Positions 8,788 through 16,499 of a stretch of DNA of 64,000 nt are shown one piece after another. Below the pieces are notes generated by a model, which made no database searches, had not been told where the DNA came from, and worked only from the letters and a program-made list of their open reading frames with translations. Location: assembly GCF_000787855.1 (NCBI RefSeq), contig NZ_BBPQ01000001.1, forward strand, positions 1 through 64,000. The letters are read 5' to 3'. Origin of the DNA: Streptacidiphilus anmyonensis (GTDB lineage Bacteria; Actinomycetota; Actinomycetes; Streptomycetales; Streptomycetaceae). The position numbers were made by a program, and so were the translations under genes. Each line of letters begins with the position of its first letter. Position 1 is the stretch's first letter.

Positions 8788-9471
8788 ATGTCGTGGATCA
8801 GCGACCACCTGCTCTCGCTCAATGGCACGCTGGTGCTGATCGCCGTCTTCCTGCTCCCCGCTCTGGAGTCCTCGGTCTTCCTCGGGTTCCTGATCCCGGG
8901 TGAGACCGCCGTGGTGATCGGCGGCGTCACCGCCTACAACGGCCACACCCAGCTGTGGGCGGTGCTGCTCGTGGCGATCCTCGGCGCGGTGATCGGTGAC
9001 GGGATCGGCTACGCGGTCGGCAAGCGCTGGGGCGACACGCTCCTCGCCCGGCTGCCGGAACGCCTGATCAAGCCCGCCAGCATCCGGCAGAGCAAGGAGC
9101 TGATCCGACGCCTCGGAGGCAAGGCCGTCTTCGCCGGCCGCTTCGCCGCGGCCCTGCGCGCGCTCGTCCCCGGCCTGTGCGGCGTCTCCGAGATGCCCTA
9201 CCGCACCTTCGCACGATGGAACCTGCTCGGCGGCGCGGTCTGGGCCACGGGCTTCGTCCTCCTCGGCTACTTCGCCGGCGCCGGCTGGCACCGGGTCGAG
9301 CACTACGCGTCGGTGGCGAGTTGGATCGCGGTCGGCGTCGGCGCCGTCGCCGTCGTCGGCCTCGTCCTCCTCAAGCGCCGCGCGGAGAAGAAGGCCGAAG
9401 CCTGGCTGGACGGGGCGGGAGCTGAGGCCGAGGCGGGAGCTGGGGCCGAGGCAGAGAACTCTGCCGTCTGA
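8788..9471 (+). CDS. DedA/VTT-domain membrane protein
   Basis: 227-residue membrane protein of the DedA family. Members are proposed to be undecaprenyl phosphate or phospholipid translocases/scramblases. The conserved stretch FLIPGETAVVIGG appears in the first third. The re-entrant region FAGRFAAALRALVPGLCG carries the key Arg residues. At least four membrane segments are visible. The C-terminus is an Ala/Glu-rich repeat (GAEAEAGAGAEAE), probably disordered. ATG 8788 lies 16 bases after a weak GAGGA. It is followed after 70 bases by the Fur-family gene; shared transcription is possible but not shown. Confidence 0.92.
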   Translation: MSWISDHLLSLNGTLVLIAVFLLPALESSVFLGFLIPGETAVVIGGVTAYNGHTQLWAVLLVAILGAVIGDGIGYAVGKRWGDTLLARLPERLIKPASIRQSKELIRRLGGKAVFAGRFAAALRALVPGLCGVSEMPYRTFARWNLLGGAVWATGFVLLGYFAGAGWHRVEHYASVASWIAVGVGAVAVVGLVLLKRRAEKKAEAWLDGAGAEAEAGAGAEAENSAV

Positions 9472-9487
9472 GGCGCCTGATCCAGAA

Positions 9488-9502
9488 TTGGATCTTGTCC
9501 AA
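9488..9502. promoter_or_regulatory. Inverted repeat, candidate operator of the Fur-family gene
   Basis: TTGGA (9488-9492), five bases, then TCCAA (9498-9502) form an inverted repeat 38 bases before the Fur-family start. A -10-like TACCCT (9528-9533) follows, seven bases before the ATG. Placement suggests autoregulation. Confidence 0.4.
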
Positions 9503-9527
9503 AACCGAACGCTCTCCGGCCCCCTGC

Positions 9528-9533
9528 TACCCT
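9528..9533 (+). promoter_or_regulatory. Putative -10 element, leaderless Fur-family gene
   Basis: TACCCT lies exactly seven bases before ATG 9541, and there is no Shine-Dalgarno sequence in between. Confidence 0.45.
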
Positions 9534-9540
9534 CTCCCCT

Positions 9541-9957
9541 ATGAGTGACCTGCTGGAACGGCTTCGCGATCGCGGATGGCGACTCACCGCGCAACGACGG
9601 GTCGTCGCACAGGTCCTGGACGGCGACCACGTCCACTACACCGCCGACGAGATCCACGCCCTCGCGGTGAACCTGCTTCCCGAGATCAGCCGGGCGACGG
9701 TCTACAACACGCTCGGCGAACTCGTCTCCCTCGGCGAGGTGTTGGAAGTCTCCACGGACGGCCGCGCCAAGCGGTACGACCCCAACGCCCGCCACGCCCA
9801 CCAGCACCTCGTCTGCGATGCCTGCGGCACGATCCGCGACGTCCACCCCGCGGGCGACCCCCTCGGCTCGCTTCCGGCCACCGAGCGCTACGGCTTCACC
9901 ATCTCCGGCGTCGAGGTCACCTATCGCGGCCTCTGCCCCGACTGCGGCACGGCGTAG
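9541..9957 (+). CDS. Fur-family metal- or peroxide-responsive repressor
   Basis: 138-residue Fur-superfamily regulator. A winged helix occupies residues 1-80, with recognition helix ISRATVYNTLGEL. A dimerisation and metal domain follows. Structural zinc is expected from CDAC (92-95) and CPDC (132-135). A regulatory metal site is suggested by H30, H32, HAHQH (85-89) and H102. Motifs alone do not show whether it is Fur, Zur, Nur or PerR/CatR. No catalase or metal-uptake gene is adjacent, so its targets are probably elsewhere. Confidence 0.92.
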   Translation: MSDLLERLRDRGWRLTAQRRVVAQVLDGDHVHYTADEIHALAVNLLPEISRATVYNTLGELVSLGEVLEVSTDGRAKRYDPNARHAHQHLVCDACGTIRDVHPAGDPLGSLPATERYGFTISGVEVTYRGLCPDCGTA

Positions 9958-10103
9958 CAGGGCCCTGGCGAGGGCGGCGCTCACCGCTGCGGCCGCTGCG
10001 GCCCCTTGGGCTATCAGGGCCGCTGGGCTCGTCGGGCCGCTGGGCCGGTCGCGCTGGTGCGGCGGCCGGGGCCGGTGGAACCGTCGCGCCGCCCGTTCCC
10101 GCG

Positions 10104-12191
10104 TTACGCGGAGAGCTCAGCGCTCAGCGCTTCCAGCAGTCGCTCCGCCCGCTCCGTGACGCTGACGGGCCCGAGCTCCGCCGCCCGGACGCACCAGACC
10201 CGCGCCTCCCGCAGCTCGCCACGACGTGCCGCGACCAGCGCGAGCCGAAGCGCGGCCCGACCGTGCCCGGCCTCCGCCGCGACGGTGTACCAGCGCAGCG
10301 CCTCGGACTCGCCGCCCTCGCGGGCCAGCAGCAGGCCGAGGTTGAACGCGCCGCTACGGCTGCCGCCCTCGGCGGCGGCCCGGTACCAACGCTCCGCCTC
10401 CTCGGTCTCGCCGCGCTCCGCCGCCCGGACGCCGATGCGCACCTGAGCACGGCCGTGTCCGGCTTCGGCGGCCTTGCGGTACCACCGCTCCGGGTCCTCA
10501 CCGCGCCCGCCGGTCTCGTCCTCGTACCGCTCCAACAGCACCGCGAGACGGAACGCACCCTCGACCGAGCCACCCTCGGCGGCCTGGCGGTACCGCGCCG
10601 CAGCCGCGGCCAGATCGCCGCGCCGCTCCTTCGCGACGCCGAGCTGCAACGCAGCATCCGCGTGGCCCTCGGCAGCCGCGCGGGCGTACCACTCCTGCGC
10701 CGAGTGCAGTTCGCCGCGCTCCGCGTGCAGGATGCCGAGGTTGTAGGCGGCGTCGACGGAACCCGCCTCGGCCGCCTTGCAGAACCACGGCTCCGCGCCC
10801 GGCGTGTCGCCCCGCTGCAGCAGCATCACCGCCAGCGCGTTGCTCGCCTCACGGTGTCCCGCGTACGCCGCGCGCCGGTACCACTGCTCGGCCATCGCTT
10901 CCTGGCCACGGGCCGCCGCCATCAGGCCGAGGTTGAAGGCCCCGTTGTGGTCTCCGGCGTCGAGGGCGGAGCGGTACCACTGCTGCGCCATCTCCGTCTC
11001 GCCCCACTCGTCGTGGAGTGCGCCGAGCGCGTTGGCGGCGGTGCCGTCGCCGGCCTCGGCGGCCTCACGCCACCAGTCGGCGGCGCCGACCGCGTCGCCC
11101 TGGTCACGCAGCAGGAAGCCCAGCGCGCAGGCCGCGCGTGCCTCGCCCGCCTGGGCCGCCTGCCGGTACCAGCGCGCCGCCTCCTCGCGTTCGCCGCGCG
11201 CCTCGAGCAGGTGGCCGAGGCGCAGTGAGGCCGCCGTGTGGCTGCGCGCCGCTGCCTGCCGGTACCACGGCTCGGCCCCTGCGGAATCTCTGGCGCCTTC
11301 GCGCAACCGCCCGAGCCGGTAGGCCGCCTCCCGGTGGCCGACCTCGGCGGCCGTGCGGAACCACCGCTCGGCGCGGGCCGTGTCGCGGCGGTGCTCCAGC
11401 AGGTCGCCGAGGGCGTAGGCGCCACCGGTGTGTCCTTGCTCCGCCGCCTGAAGCAGCCAGTACTCAGCGGCGGGCTCGTCGCCGCGGTCGCGCAGATGCA
11501 GTCCGAGGGCGTGCGCGGCGGGCGCGCTGCCGGCGACGGCGGCTTCGCGCCACCATGTACCCGCCTCGTCGCGGTGTCCGCGCTGGTGCAGCAGCACACC
11601 GAGGTTGTTGGCACCGGCCCGCAGTCCGGCCGCGGCCGCGCGGCGGAGGTAGGGCTCGGCTGCCTCCAGGTCCCCCCGGCGCAGCAGCAGGGCGCCCAGC
11701 AGGCTGGCCGCCCCGGCGTCGCCGGCTTCGGCGGCCTCGCGGTAACGCTGCTCCAGCGCCTCCCGCTCGCGCGCCGCCAGCACCTCTTCGAAGCTCTCCG
11801 CGCCCGCCGCGCTCTCCCCGCCGAACGATGCCTCGCCCGCGGCGACGGGATCGAGGTCGCAGCCGACGGCCCCGCCGTCGATCGCCTCCTCGTCGATCGC
11901 CGCGTGGCCGGCCGTCACCCCGTCGAGCCTGGAGCCCGCGAATGTCGCCGCGGTGGGGGGCGCCCCGGCATCGGCCGGGGCGCCGTCCGGTCTCATGCCT
12001 TCGGGCTGCACCGGATCGACAAGCACGTGGTCGGGTTGCGCAGGGTCGCGATGGCCAGGAGCGGGAAGCGGCGAGTCGAGGAGCACCTGAGCGGGCAGAG
12101 CCGTGCCGTTCGACTGGGCATCCTGGACGCGCTGCGAAGGCAGCCGCCCCGCCTGCTCGGCCCCTGTCGGGCCTCCAGCCATTACCGACAT
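10104..12191 (-). CDS. Sel1/TPR-like repeat protein with 17 repeats
   Basis: About 695 residues if started at ATG 12191, which has GGGAG five bases upstream. A longer open frame to 12449 lacks such a site. The first 140 residues are low-complexity and acidic. The rest is a solenoid of about 17 units of roughly 36 residues with the pattern A-x-x-LG-x-L-L-x-x-RG-D-x-x-x-A-x-x-WYR-x-AA-x-AG-H. This helical repeat is expected to bind proteins and has no catalytic motif. It stands alone: the Fur-family gene is convergent and a tRNA gene lies upstream on the same strand. Function unknown; conserved in streptomycetes as far as I recognise it. Confidence 0.85.
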   Translation of the reverse strand: MSVMAGGPTGAEQAGRLPSQRVQDAQSNGTALPAQVLLDSPLPAPGHRDPAQPDHVLVDPVQPEGMRPDGAPADAGAPPTAATFAGSRLDGVTAGHAAIDEEAIDGGAVGCDLDPVAAGEASFGGESAAGAESFEEVLAAREREALEQRYREAAEAGDAGAASLLGALLLRRGDLEAAEPYLRRAAAAGLRAGANNLGVLLHQRGHRDEAGTWWREAAVAGSAPAAHALGLHLRDRGDEPAAEYWLLQAAEQGHTGGAYALGDLLEHRRDTARAERWFRTAAEVGHREAAYRLGRLREGARDSAGAEPWYRQAAARSHTAASLRLGHLLEARGEREEAARWYRQAAQAGEARAACALGFLLRDQGDAVGAADWWREAAEAGDGTAANALGALHDEWGETEMAQQWYRSALDAGDHNGAFNLGLMAAARGQEAMAEQWYRRAAYAGHREASNALAVMLLQRGDTPGAEPWFCKAAEAGSVDAAYNLGILHAERGELHSAQEWYARAAAEGHADAALQLGVAKERRGDLAAAAARYRQAAEGGSVEGAFRLAVLLERYEDETGGRGEDPERWYRKAAEAGHGRAQVRIGVRAAERGETEEAERWYRAAAEGGSRSGAFNLGLLLAREGGESEALRWYTVAAEAGHGRAALRLALVAARRGELREARVWCVRAAELGPVSVTERAERLLEALSAELSA

Positions 12192-12525
12192 GTCGACTCC
12201 CGCGTCCGCCGGGGATGCGGGCACCCCTGGTACGCAATCGCCCCTGTGGAGCTCATCGTCGCACCATCCGCAACCCGCGTACACCTGGTATACCGCAGCT
12301 TGTGAGGGTACTTCAGCGCTTTGTCGATATCGCGACACATCTACCGTGCGACACCTGTGCGAGTGCCCGCCCCCAGCCTGGCTCCGACCTCCCGCGACCC
12401 CCATCTTCCCCTGCGGAGAGTCGATAAGACTGCCCGTCAGATTCCGCACCCGTTCGGCAGAGCCCCGCGCGTGTCGGCGCGTCCGGGGGGCGGTGTCGAG
12501 CGTGAGCAGAACATCTCCGACATGC

Positions 12526-12557
12526 GACAGGCCCGGTGCGTGTGCACCGGGCCTGTC
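12526..12557 (-). terminator. Terminator downstream of tRNA-fMet copy 1
   Basis: Perfect 14-bp stem (12526-12539 with 12544-12557) with loop GTGT, a few bases past the tRNA 3' end. There is no strong T-run, as is common in streptomycetes. Confidence 0.75.
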
Positions 12558-12562
12558 TTCAG

Positions 12563-12636
12563 TAGCGGGGACAGGATTTGAACCTGCGACCTCTGGGTTA
12601 TGAGCCCAGCGAGCTACCGAGCTGCTCCACCCCGCG
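12563..12636 (-). tRNA. Initiator tRNA-fMet (CAT), copy 1
   Basis: Complete 74-nt cloverleaf read on the minus strand. The acceptor strand starts CGCGGGG, and the anticodon stem is CTGGG/CCCAG with loop CTCATAA. The T-arm is GCAGG-TTCAAAT-CCTGT and the discriminator is A. Two features mark an initiator: three consecutive G-C pairs below the anticodon loop and an unpaired position 1 (C1 opposite U72). CCA is not encoded. It is nearly identical to copy 2 about 590 bases away. Confidence 0.95.
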
Positions 12637-12649
12637 TCGTTGTGCTTCT

Positions 12650-12679
12650 ACTCTACGACGGCACGGCCGATCAGAGCAA
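12650..12679 (-). promoter_or_regulatory. Putative promoter of tRNA-fMet copy 1
   Basis: On the minus strand TTGCTC (12679-12674), 18 bases and TAGAGT (12655-12650) end 13 bases before the tRNA, a plausible housekeeping sigma promoter. Confidence 0.55.
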
Positions 12680-13115
12680 ATCGATATAACCAGCGGTGAG
12701 GCTCCAGGCCTGCGTCAGCAGTATCGGTCGATCTTTAGCGGAGGCCTGAGGCTCCCAAAGTCGTTCGACGGTCCATCGCGGCAGCTGGCAGGCCCCGCCA
12801 TATGGAGCCACTCGACGCCCTGACGGAACTCGCACGGCTGGCGCAACTGGGTCACGACTGTCCGGCCACCTGTCCGGGTGGTCGGCGCTGAGGAGTGGAT
12901 TCGAATCCGTCACGGCCTCCGATTCGGGCAAAGGTTCCGGGGAACGGTGACGGCAGTCCCGAGGCCGGGTGGGATCGGGATCTTCGTCGACATCGGCCCT
13001 CCCTGACGACTTCGCCCAGCGGAAGGCCGACTGGCGGCCGGACTGGCCCAGAACGTGCCGGTGGTCACTGCTGACGGAGCGACCGAACCGACAAGCAGCT
13101 CTCGAACGTGACGAC
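12656..13115. other. Gene-free spacer between the two tRNA-fMet genes
   Basis: About 460 bases with visibly lower GC than its surroundings and no reading frame showing the GC-rich third positions of neighbouring genes. The minus-strand frame at 12671-12931 resembles nothing I recognise. It may be a scar of a lost element. Confidence 0.5.
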
Positions 13116-13151
13116 GACGAAGGCCCGGTGCGTATGCACCGGGCCTTCGTC
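13116..13151 (-). terminator. Terminator downstream of tRNA-fMet copy 2
   Basis: Perfect 16-bp stem (13116-13131 with 13136-13151) and loop GTAT. It is almost the same hairpin as behind copy 1, so the terminator was duplicated with the tRNA. Confidence 0.78.
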
Positions 13152-13156
13152 TTGAG

Positions 13157-13230
13157 TAGCGGGGACAGGATTTGAACCTGCGACCTCTGGGTTATGAGCC
13201 CAGCGAGCTACCGAGCTGCTCCACCCCGCG
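13157..13230 (-). tRNA. Initiator tRNA-fMet (CAT), copy 2
   Basis: 74-nt sequence matching copy 1, including the C1 opposite U72 mismatch and the three G-C pairs under the anticodon loop. It sits 40 bases downstream of the truncated UPF0182 gene on the same strand. A TATGGT (13249-13244) with TTGAGG 19 bases further upstream is a possible promoter, overlapping the end of that gene. Confidence 0.95.
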
Positions 13231-13270
13231 TCGTTGTGTCTCAACCATAGCACGTGCTCAGAGCAGTCCC

Positions 13271-14134
13271 TCAACCGAGATAACGGACCAGCAGCGGGTA
13301 GACCCCGCCCACCAGGCCCGAGCAGACCACCAGCAGCCCGAGCCCCGTCAGGGCCGGCAGCCAGCGGTGACGCAGAGGAACGGTCAGGAAGAGCACCGCG
13401 CAGATAAGCGCGACCCAGCACAGCAGCGACTTGGCCTGGAGCCAGGCGCCGAGCTCGCGGGGGCCCAGTTCGCCGGCCCGGCCGACGATCTCGAACCGGT
13501 CCAGCCAGTACGCCGCCGCCTTCAGCCCCAGCAGCACGGCGCACAGCACCGACAACTGCGCCCGCGCCGCGGCGGTGCTCCGTCTGCGCCGGTCCTGAAG
13601 TTGCAGCCCGCCGTACAGGTAGTGCACCGCGCCTGCGGCCGCCAACGAGGCGACCATCGCCGCGAAACCGAAGTCGACCAGGAAGCGGTACCAGGGGACC
13701 GTGGTCAGGTAGAAGCCCGAAGGCCGGTGCAGGATCGGATCCCGCACGCCCCATTCGGCGCCGCGCACCGTCTCCTGCCACAGCTCCGCGTGCGTGGCCG
13801 CGGCGGCGCCCGCGAGCACCCCCGGCACGCCGGCGACAGTCGCCAGCAGCACCGGTTTGCGCCCCGCGACAAGCTGACGGCACGGGTCCAGGCTCACCTG
13901 CTCGGGTGACATCACGCTCAACGGCTGGCGCAACCGGTGCGCGAGCCAGCAATTGCCACCCACCAGCAGCGCCATGACGGAGCCGAAGACCAGGAACAGG
14001 CTGAACTGCGCCCAGGTCGGTGCGACGAGCACCGCCAGGGCACCCAGCATCAGGCCAGCCGAGATCGCCGAGGCCAACGGCAGCACGCGCGGACGGCGCC
14101 GCGTCGGGCCGGGCGTCGGCATCTGGAATACCAA
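13271..14134 (-). CDS. UPF0182 family membrane protein, truncated after the N-terminal membrane domain
   Basis: 287 residues that follow the start of UPF0182 proteins closely: MVFQMP N-terminus, NCWLAHRLRQPLS, PWYRFLVDFGFAAMV, HYLYGG, LSVLCAVLLGLKAAAYWLDR and the GGVYPLLV ending. About seven membrane segments are visible. Full-length members are much longer (around 900 or more residues), with a large extracytoplasmic part after this point. Here a TGA follows RYLG directly and the tRNA-fMet gene begins 40 bases later, so that part is absent and not merely frameshifted. Codon usage remains normal and no internal stop is present, so the remnant may still be made. Function unknown even for full-length members. 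Confidence 0.85.
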   Translation of the reverse strand: MVFQMPTPGPTRRRPRVLPLASAISAGLMLGALAVLVAPTWAQFSLFLVFGSVMALLVGGNCWLAHRLRQPLSVMSPEQVSLDPCRQLVAGRKPVLLATVAGVPGVLAGAAAATHAELWQETVRGAEWGVRDPILHRPSGFYLTTVPWYRFLVDFGFAAMVASLAAAGAVHYLYGGLQLQDRRRRSTAAARAQLSVLCAVLLGLKAAAYWLDRFEIVGRAGELGPRELGAWLQAKSLLCWVALICAVLFLTVPLRHRWLPALTGLGLLVVCSGLVGGVYPLLVRYLG

Positions 14135-14228
14135 GGCGGGTCCTCGGGGAACTCGTCGTCGACTGGGCAGGTCGGCCCTGCCCCGGCGGGGTTCCAGGGA
14201 CCGCTAGTCCAACTCCGACGACGATTAT

Positions 14229-14257
14229 TTGAGTTCCCGCTTACATGTGAGGATATG
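14229..14257 (+). promoter_or_regulatory. Possible promoter of the PPA1309-family gene
   Basis: TTGAGT (14229-14234) followed after 17 bases by GATATG (14252-14257), just before the start at 14262. The -10 match is weak. Confidence 0.3.
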
Positions 14258-14261
14258 GAGC

Positions 14262-14801
14262 ATGTCCGACGCCACACCCCCCGCCGCCCGCCCGCTGACC
14301 CGCGCCGCACTCGAGATCGACGAGTACGTCGCCGGCCTCGGCTGGGACCAGCCCGCCCGCCTCTTCGCCCTGGTGGACACGGGCAAGCTCCTGGCGAACG
14401 AACCCGCCCTGGCCCGTCAGCTCGGCCTGGAGCCCGGAGCCGAAGGCGAGCTGACCCCGATCGAGCAGGAAGAGCTCCCTCGCGACGCCAAGCTCGACGA
14501 GTTCCTGGGCACCATCGCCTGGCCGGACGCCGTCGCCGGCTGCGCCCTGGTCGTCGAGCGGCTGATCCTCCCGCCCTCCGCCGAGTCGCAGCTGCCCAAG
14601 GGCAAGAGCGAGCGCGAACTGACGGCCTTCGTGGCGAGCCACCCGGAGCGCCAGGAGGTCAGGATGACGGTCGCCGTGCTGCGCGACGGCACTCGCGAGT
14701 CCGCGCTGCGCCTGCGCGAAAAGGACTCCTCCCGTGAGGTCCTCACCGGTCCGGACCTAGTCCCCGGCCTCGCCGACGCGCTGCTGACCACGTTCAGCTG
14801 A
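14262..14801 (+). CDS. PPA1309-family conserved protein
   Basis: 179-residue cytoplasmic protein of unknown function, recognised as the PPA1309 family that actinobacteria carry beside UPF0182. Recognisable stretches are ALEIDEYVAGLGWDQPARLF, LFALVDT, TPIEQEELP, LGTIAWPDAVAGCALVVERL, EVRMTVAVLRDG and the LREKDS region. The start is ATG 14262 with GGAG four bases before it. It is divergent from the truncated UPF0182 gene, and the shared 127-base gap must hold both promoters. No catalytic motif is visible. Confidence 0.85.
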   Translation: MSDATPPAARPLTRAALEIDEYVAGLGWDQPARLFALVDTGKLLANEPALARQLGLEPGAEGELTPIEQEELPRDAKLDEFLGTIAWPDAVAGCALVVERLILPPSAESQLPKGKSERELTAFVASHPERQEVRMTVAVLRDGTRESALRLREKDSSREVLTGPDLVPGLADALLTTFS

Positions 14802-14823
14802 CCGTACGGGCGGCCCTGGCGAG

Positions 14824-14842
14824 TCGGCCCTGGTCGGGCCGA
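14824..14842. terminator. Weak hairpin after the PPA1309-family gene
   Basis: TCGGCCC, five bases, GGGCCGA. It lies 23 bases past the stop codon in a convergent gap and could terminate either gene. Confidence 0.35.
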
Positions 14843-14947
14843 CCGACCCGGGGCCGACCCGAGCGTCCGCCCTGGTCTCCGACCGCCTGCCGGCCGCCCG
14901 CGCCCGCCTGGCCGCCTGGCCTCTTGGCCTGCTGGGCCTCTTGCCTC

Positions 14948-14983
14948 CTGGCCTGTCTGGCCTGTCTGGCCTGTCTGGCCTGG
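14948..14983. repeat. 9-bp tandem repeat CTGGCCTGT, about four copies
   Basis: Three perfect copies plus one partial copy in the convergent gap between the PPA1309-family gene and the PDZ protease gene; low-complexity and likely length-variable. Confidence 0.7.
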
Positions 14984-15003
14984 GCCTACTCGGTCTACTC
15001 AGC

Positions 15004-16095
15004 TTACTTGGTCGTGCAGGAGGGCAGCGCCGAGGTGTTGCCCGAGCGGATCTCCGAGAGGGCCTGGAGCGCCCCCTTGAGGCTGGTCTCCTTGACGAGG
15101 GTGAGGCCCTTGGGCGTGGAGGCGGCAGCCTCGGCGCAGTTGTCGGCCGGGGTGAAGAAGTACTGCGCCCCGGCGTCACGGGCCGCGATCAGCTTCATGC
15201 TGATGCCGCCGATCGGCCCGACGTTTCCGTCGGCGTCGATGGTGCCGGTGCCAGCGATGAACTTGCCGCCGGTCAGGTTGGTGCCGTCGAGCTTGTCCAC
15301 GATGCCCAGCGCGAACATCAGGCCGGCGCTCGGCCCGCCGACGTCACCGAGGTTGATCTGCACGTCGAACGGGAAGGTGTGCTCGACGTCCGGCTGGATG
15401 CCCACCATCGCCTTGCCGGTGTCCGGGTTCTTCGCGGTGGTGATCGTCACCTTCTGCTCGACGGCGGCCTGCTGGGCCGGCGTCTGGGTGACGTCCGAGG
15501 TCTTCGCCTTGGGGATCACCGTGAAGACCACGTCCTGGCCCGGCTGGTGCTTGGTGACCAGCGTGGAGACCTGCTGCGGGTCGGTGACTGGCGTGCCGTC
15601 CACGGCCACGATCACGTCGCCGGCGTGCAGCTTGCCGACCGAGGGGCTGCCCTCCACGACCGCGGCGACCACGACCTCGGCCTTGACCGGGTACCCCAGG
15701 CTGCTGAGCGCGGCGGCCTTGGCGCTGTCCTGCGAGGCGGAGAACTCCTCGGCGTTCTGCTGCTGGGCCTGCTGCTCGGTCTGGTTGTCGGGGTAGAGCG
15801 TGCTGTGCGGCACGATCGCCATGTCGCTCTTGACCCAGCCGATCAGCGCGGAGACCAGGCTCGGCTGGTAGTCCGCGCTGCTGACCTCGACCGTGGTCAT
15901 GTTCAGGTTGCCGGTCGTCGGAAAGGTCTGGTGACCGGTGATGACGATGACCGGCTTGCCGTTCTGCTCGCCGAGCGTGTTGTAGGTCGGCCCGGGGCTC
16001 ATCTCGGCATAGGGCGCCGGCACCACGAGGGCGACGCAGAAGAGCGCTATGAGCATCAACGTGGCGGCGAGCATCGTCGCGGAGCGGCGTGGCAT
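15004..16095 (-). CDS. Membrane-anchored PDZ / Lon-like serine protease (YlbL family)
   Basis: 363 residues: one N-terminal membrane anchor (7-27), an extracellular region, a PDZ domain (about 140-200) and a Lon-like S16 protease domain (about 225-340). The Ser-Lys dyad is visible as S256 in GGPSAG and K301 in GGISMK. Relatives in Bacillus (YlbL) cleave or regulate membrane and cell-division proteins. The start ATG has no Shine-Dalgarno sequence, but TACTGT lies six bases upstream, so it is probably leaderless. It ends in a convergent gap. Confidence 0.93.
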   Translation of the reverse strand: MPRRSATMLAATLMLIALFCVALVVPAPYAEMSPGPTYNTLGEQNGKPVIVITGHQTFPTTGNLNMTTVEVSSADYQPSLVSALIGWVKSDMAIVPHSTLYPDNQTEQQAQQQNAEEFSASQDSAKAAALSSLGYPVKAEVVVAAVVEGSPSVGKLHAGDVIVAVDGTPVTDPQQVSTLVTKHQPGQDVVFTVIPKAKTSDVTQTPAQQAAVEQKVTITTAKNPDTGKAMVGIQPDVEHTFPFDVQINLGDVGGPSAGLMFALGIVDKLDGTNLTGGKFIAGTGTIDADGNVGPIGGISMKLIAARDAGAQYFFTPADNCAEAAASTPKGLTLVKETSLKGALQALSEIRSGNTSALPSCTTK

Positions 16096-16101
16096 GGCAC
16101 G

Positions 16102-16107
16102 ACAGTA
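16102..16107 (-). promoter_or_regulatory. Putative -10 element, leaderless PDZ protease gene
   Basis: TACTGT on the minus strand, six bases before ATG 16095. Confidence 0.45.
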
Positions 16108-16137
16108 CGGGACGCGCGCGCAGTCGCGCCCGGCGGA

Positions 16138-16305
16138 CTAGGCTTCCGGCCGACCGGTCGTGCGCTCCATGGCCTCGCGGAACCGCTCGTAGCCCTGGAC
16201 CGAGTCCCGGTCGCCCGTCGTACGGGTTCGGGAGGACCAGGTCACCCAGAGTCCGGCGAACACGCCACCCACCAACGGGATGATCCACCAGGCGAGCACA
16301 CCCAT
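16138..16305 (-). CDS. Small conserved membrane protein (55 residues)
   Basis: MGVLAWWIIPLVGGVFAGLW forms one membrane helix, followed by a basic segment with the sequence TTGDRDSVQGYERFREAME. I recognise this pattern from other streptomycetes but know no function. The start is ATG 16305, because GGGAG stands six bases before it; the open frame also allows an ATG at 16323. It sits upstream of the PDZ protease gene on the same strand, 42 bases away. Confidence 0.75.
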   Translation of the reverse strand: MGVLAWWIIPLVGGVFAGLWVTWSSRTRTTGDRDSVQGYERFREAMERTTGRPEA

Positions 16306-16329
16306 GTCGTTCTCCCAGATCATCGTGAT

Positions 16330-16350
16330 ATCAGCAGACTAGTGGCTGAT
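16330..16350. promoter_or_regulatory. Inverted repeat upstream of the small membrane protein gene
   Basis: ATCAGC, nine bases containing ACTAGT, then GCTGAT. It lies 25-45 bases before the start and could be an operator. Confidence 0.3.
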
Positions 16351-16499
16351 CGGCACAACGATCACCGGGCCATGCCGGTCACGCACCCGATCCATACCCG
16401 TGCGACGAGTGGTCGAGACAGTTTCCGGCGTCCCGGCCGCGTCGGGCCGGTGTGCGCGCGGGGTGGCAGGGGTTGCTCCGGGCGGGTTGCAGCGACCGC

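Noticed and set aside
12671-12931. 86-codon minus-strand frame between the tRNA-fMet genes as a transposase or integrase remnant
   Set aside because: No recognisable recombinase motif, and third-position bias does not differ from non-coding sequence.
12563-13230. Elongator tRNA-Met
   Set aside because: Three G-C pairs below the anticodon loop and the unpaired C1/U72 mark both genes as initiator tRNA.
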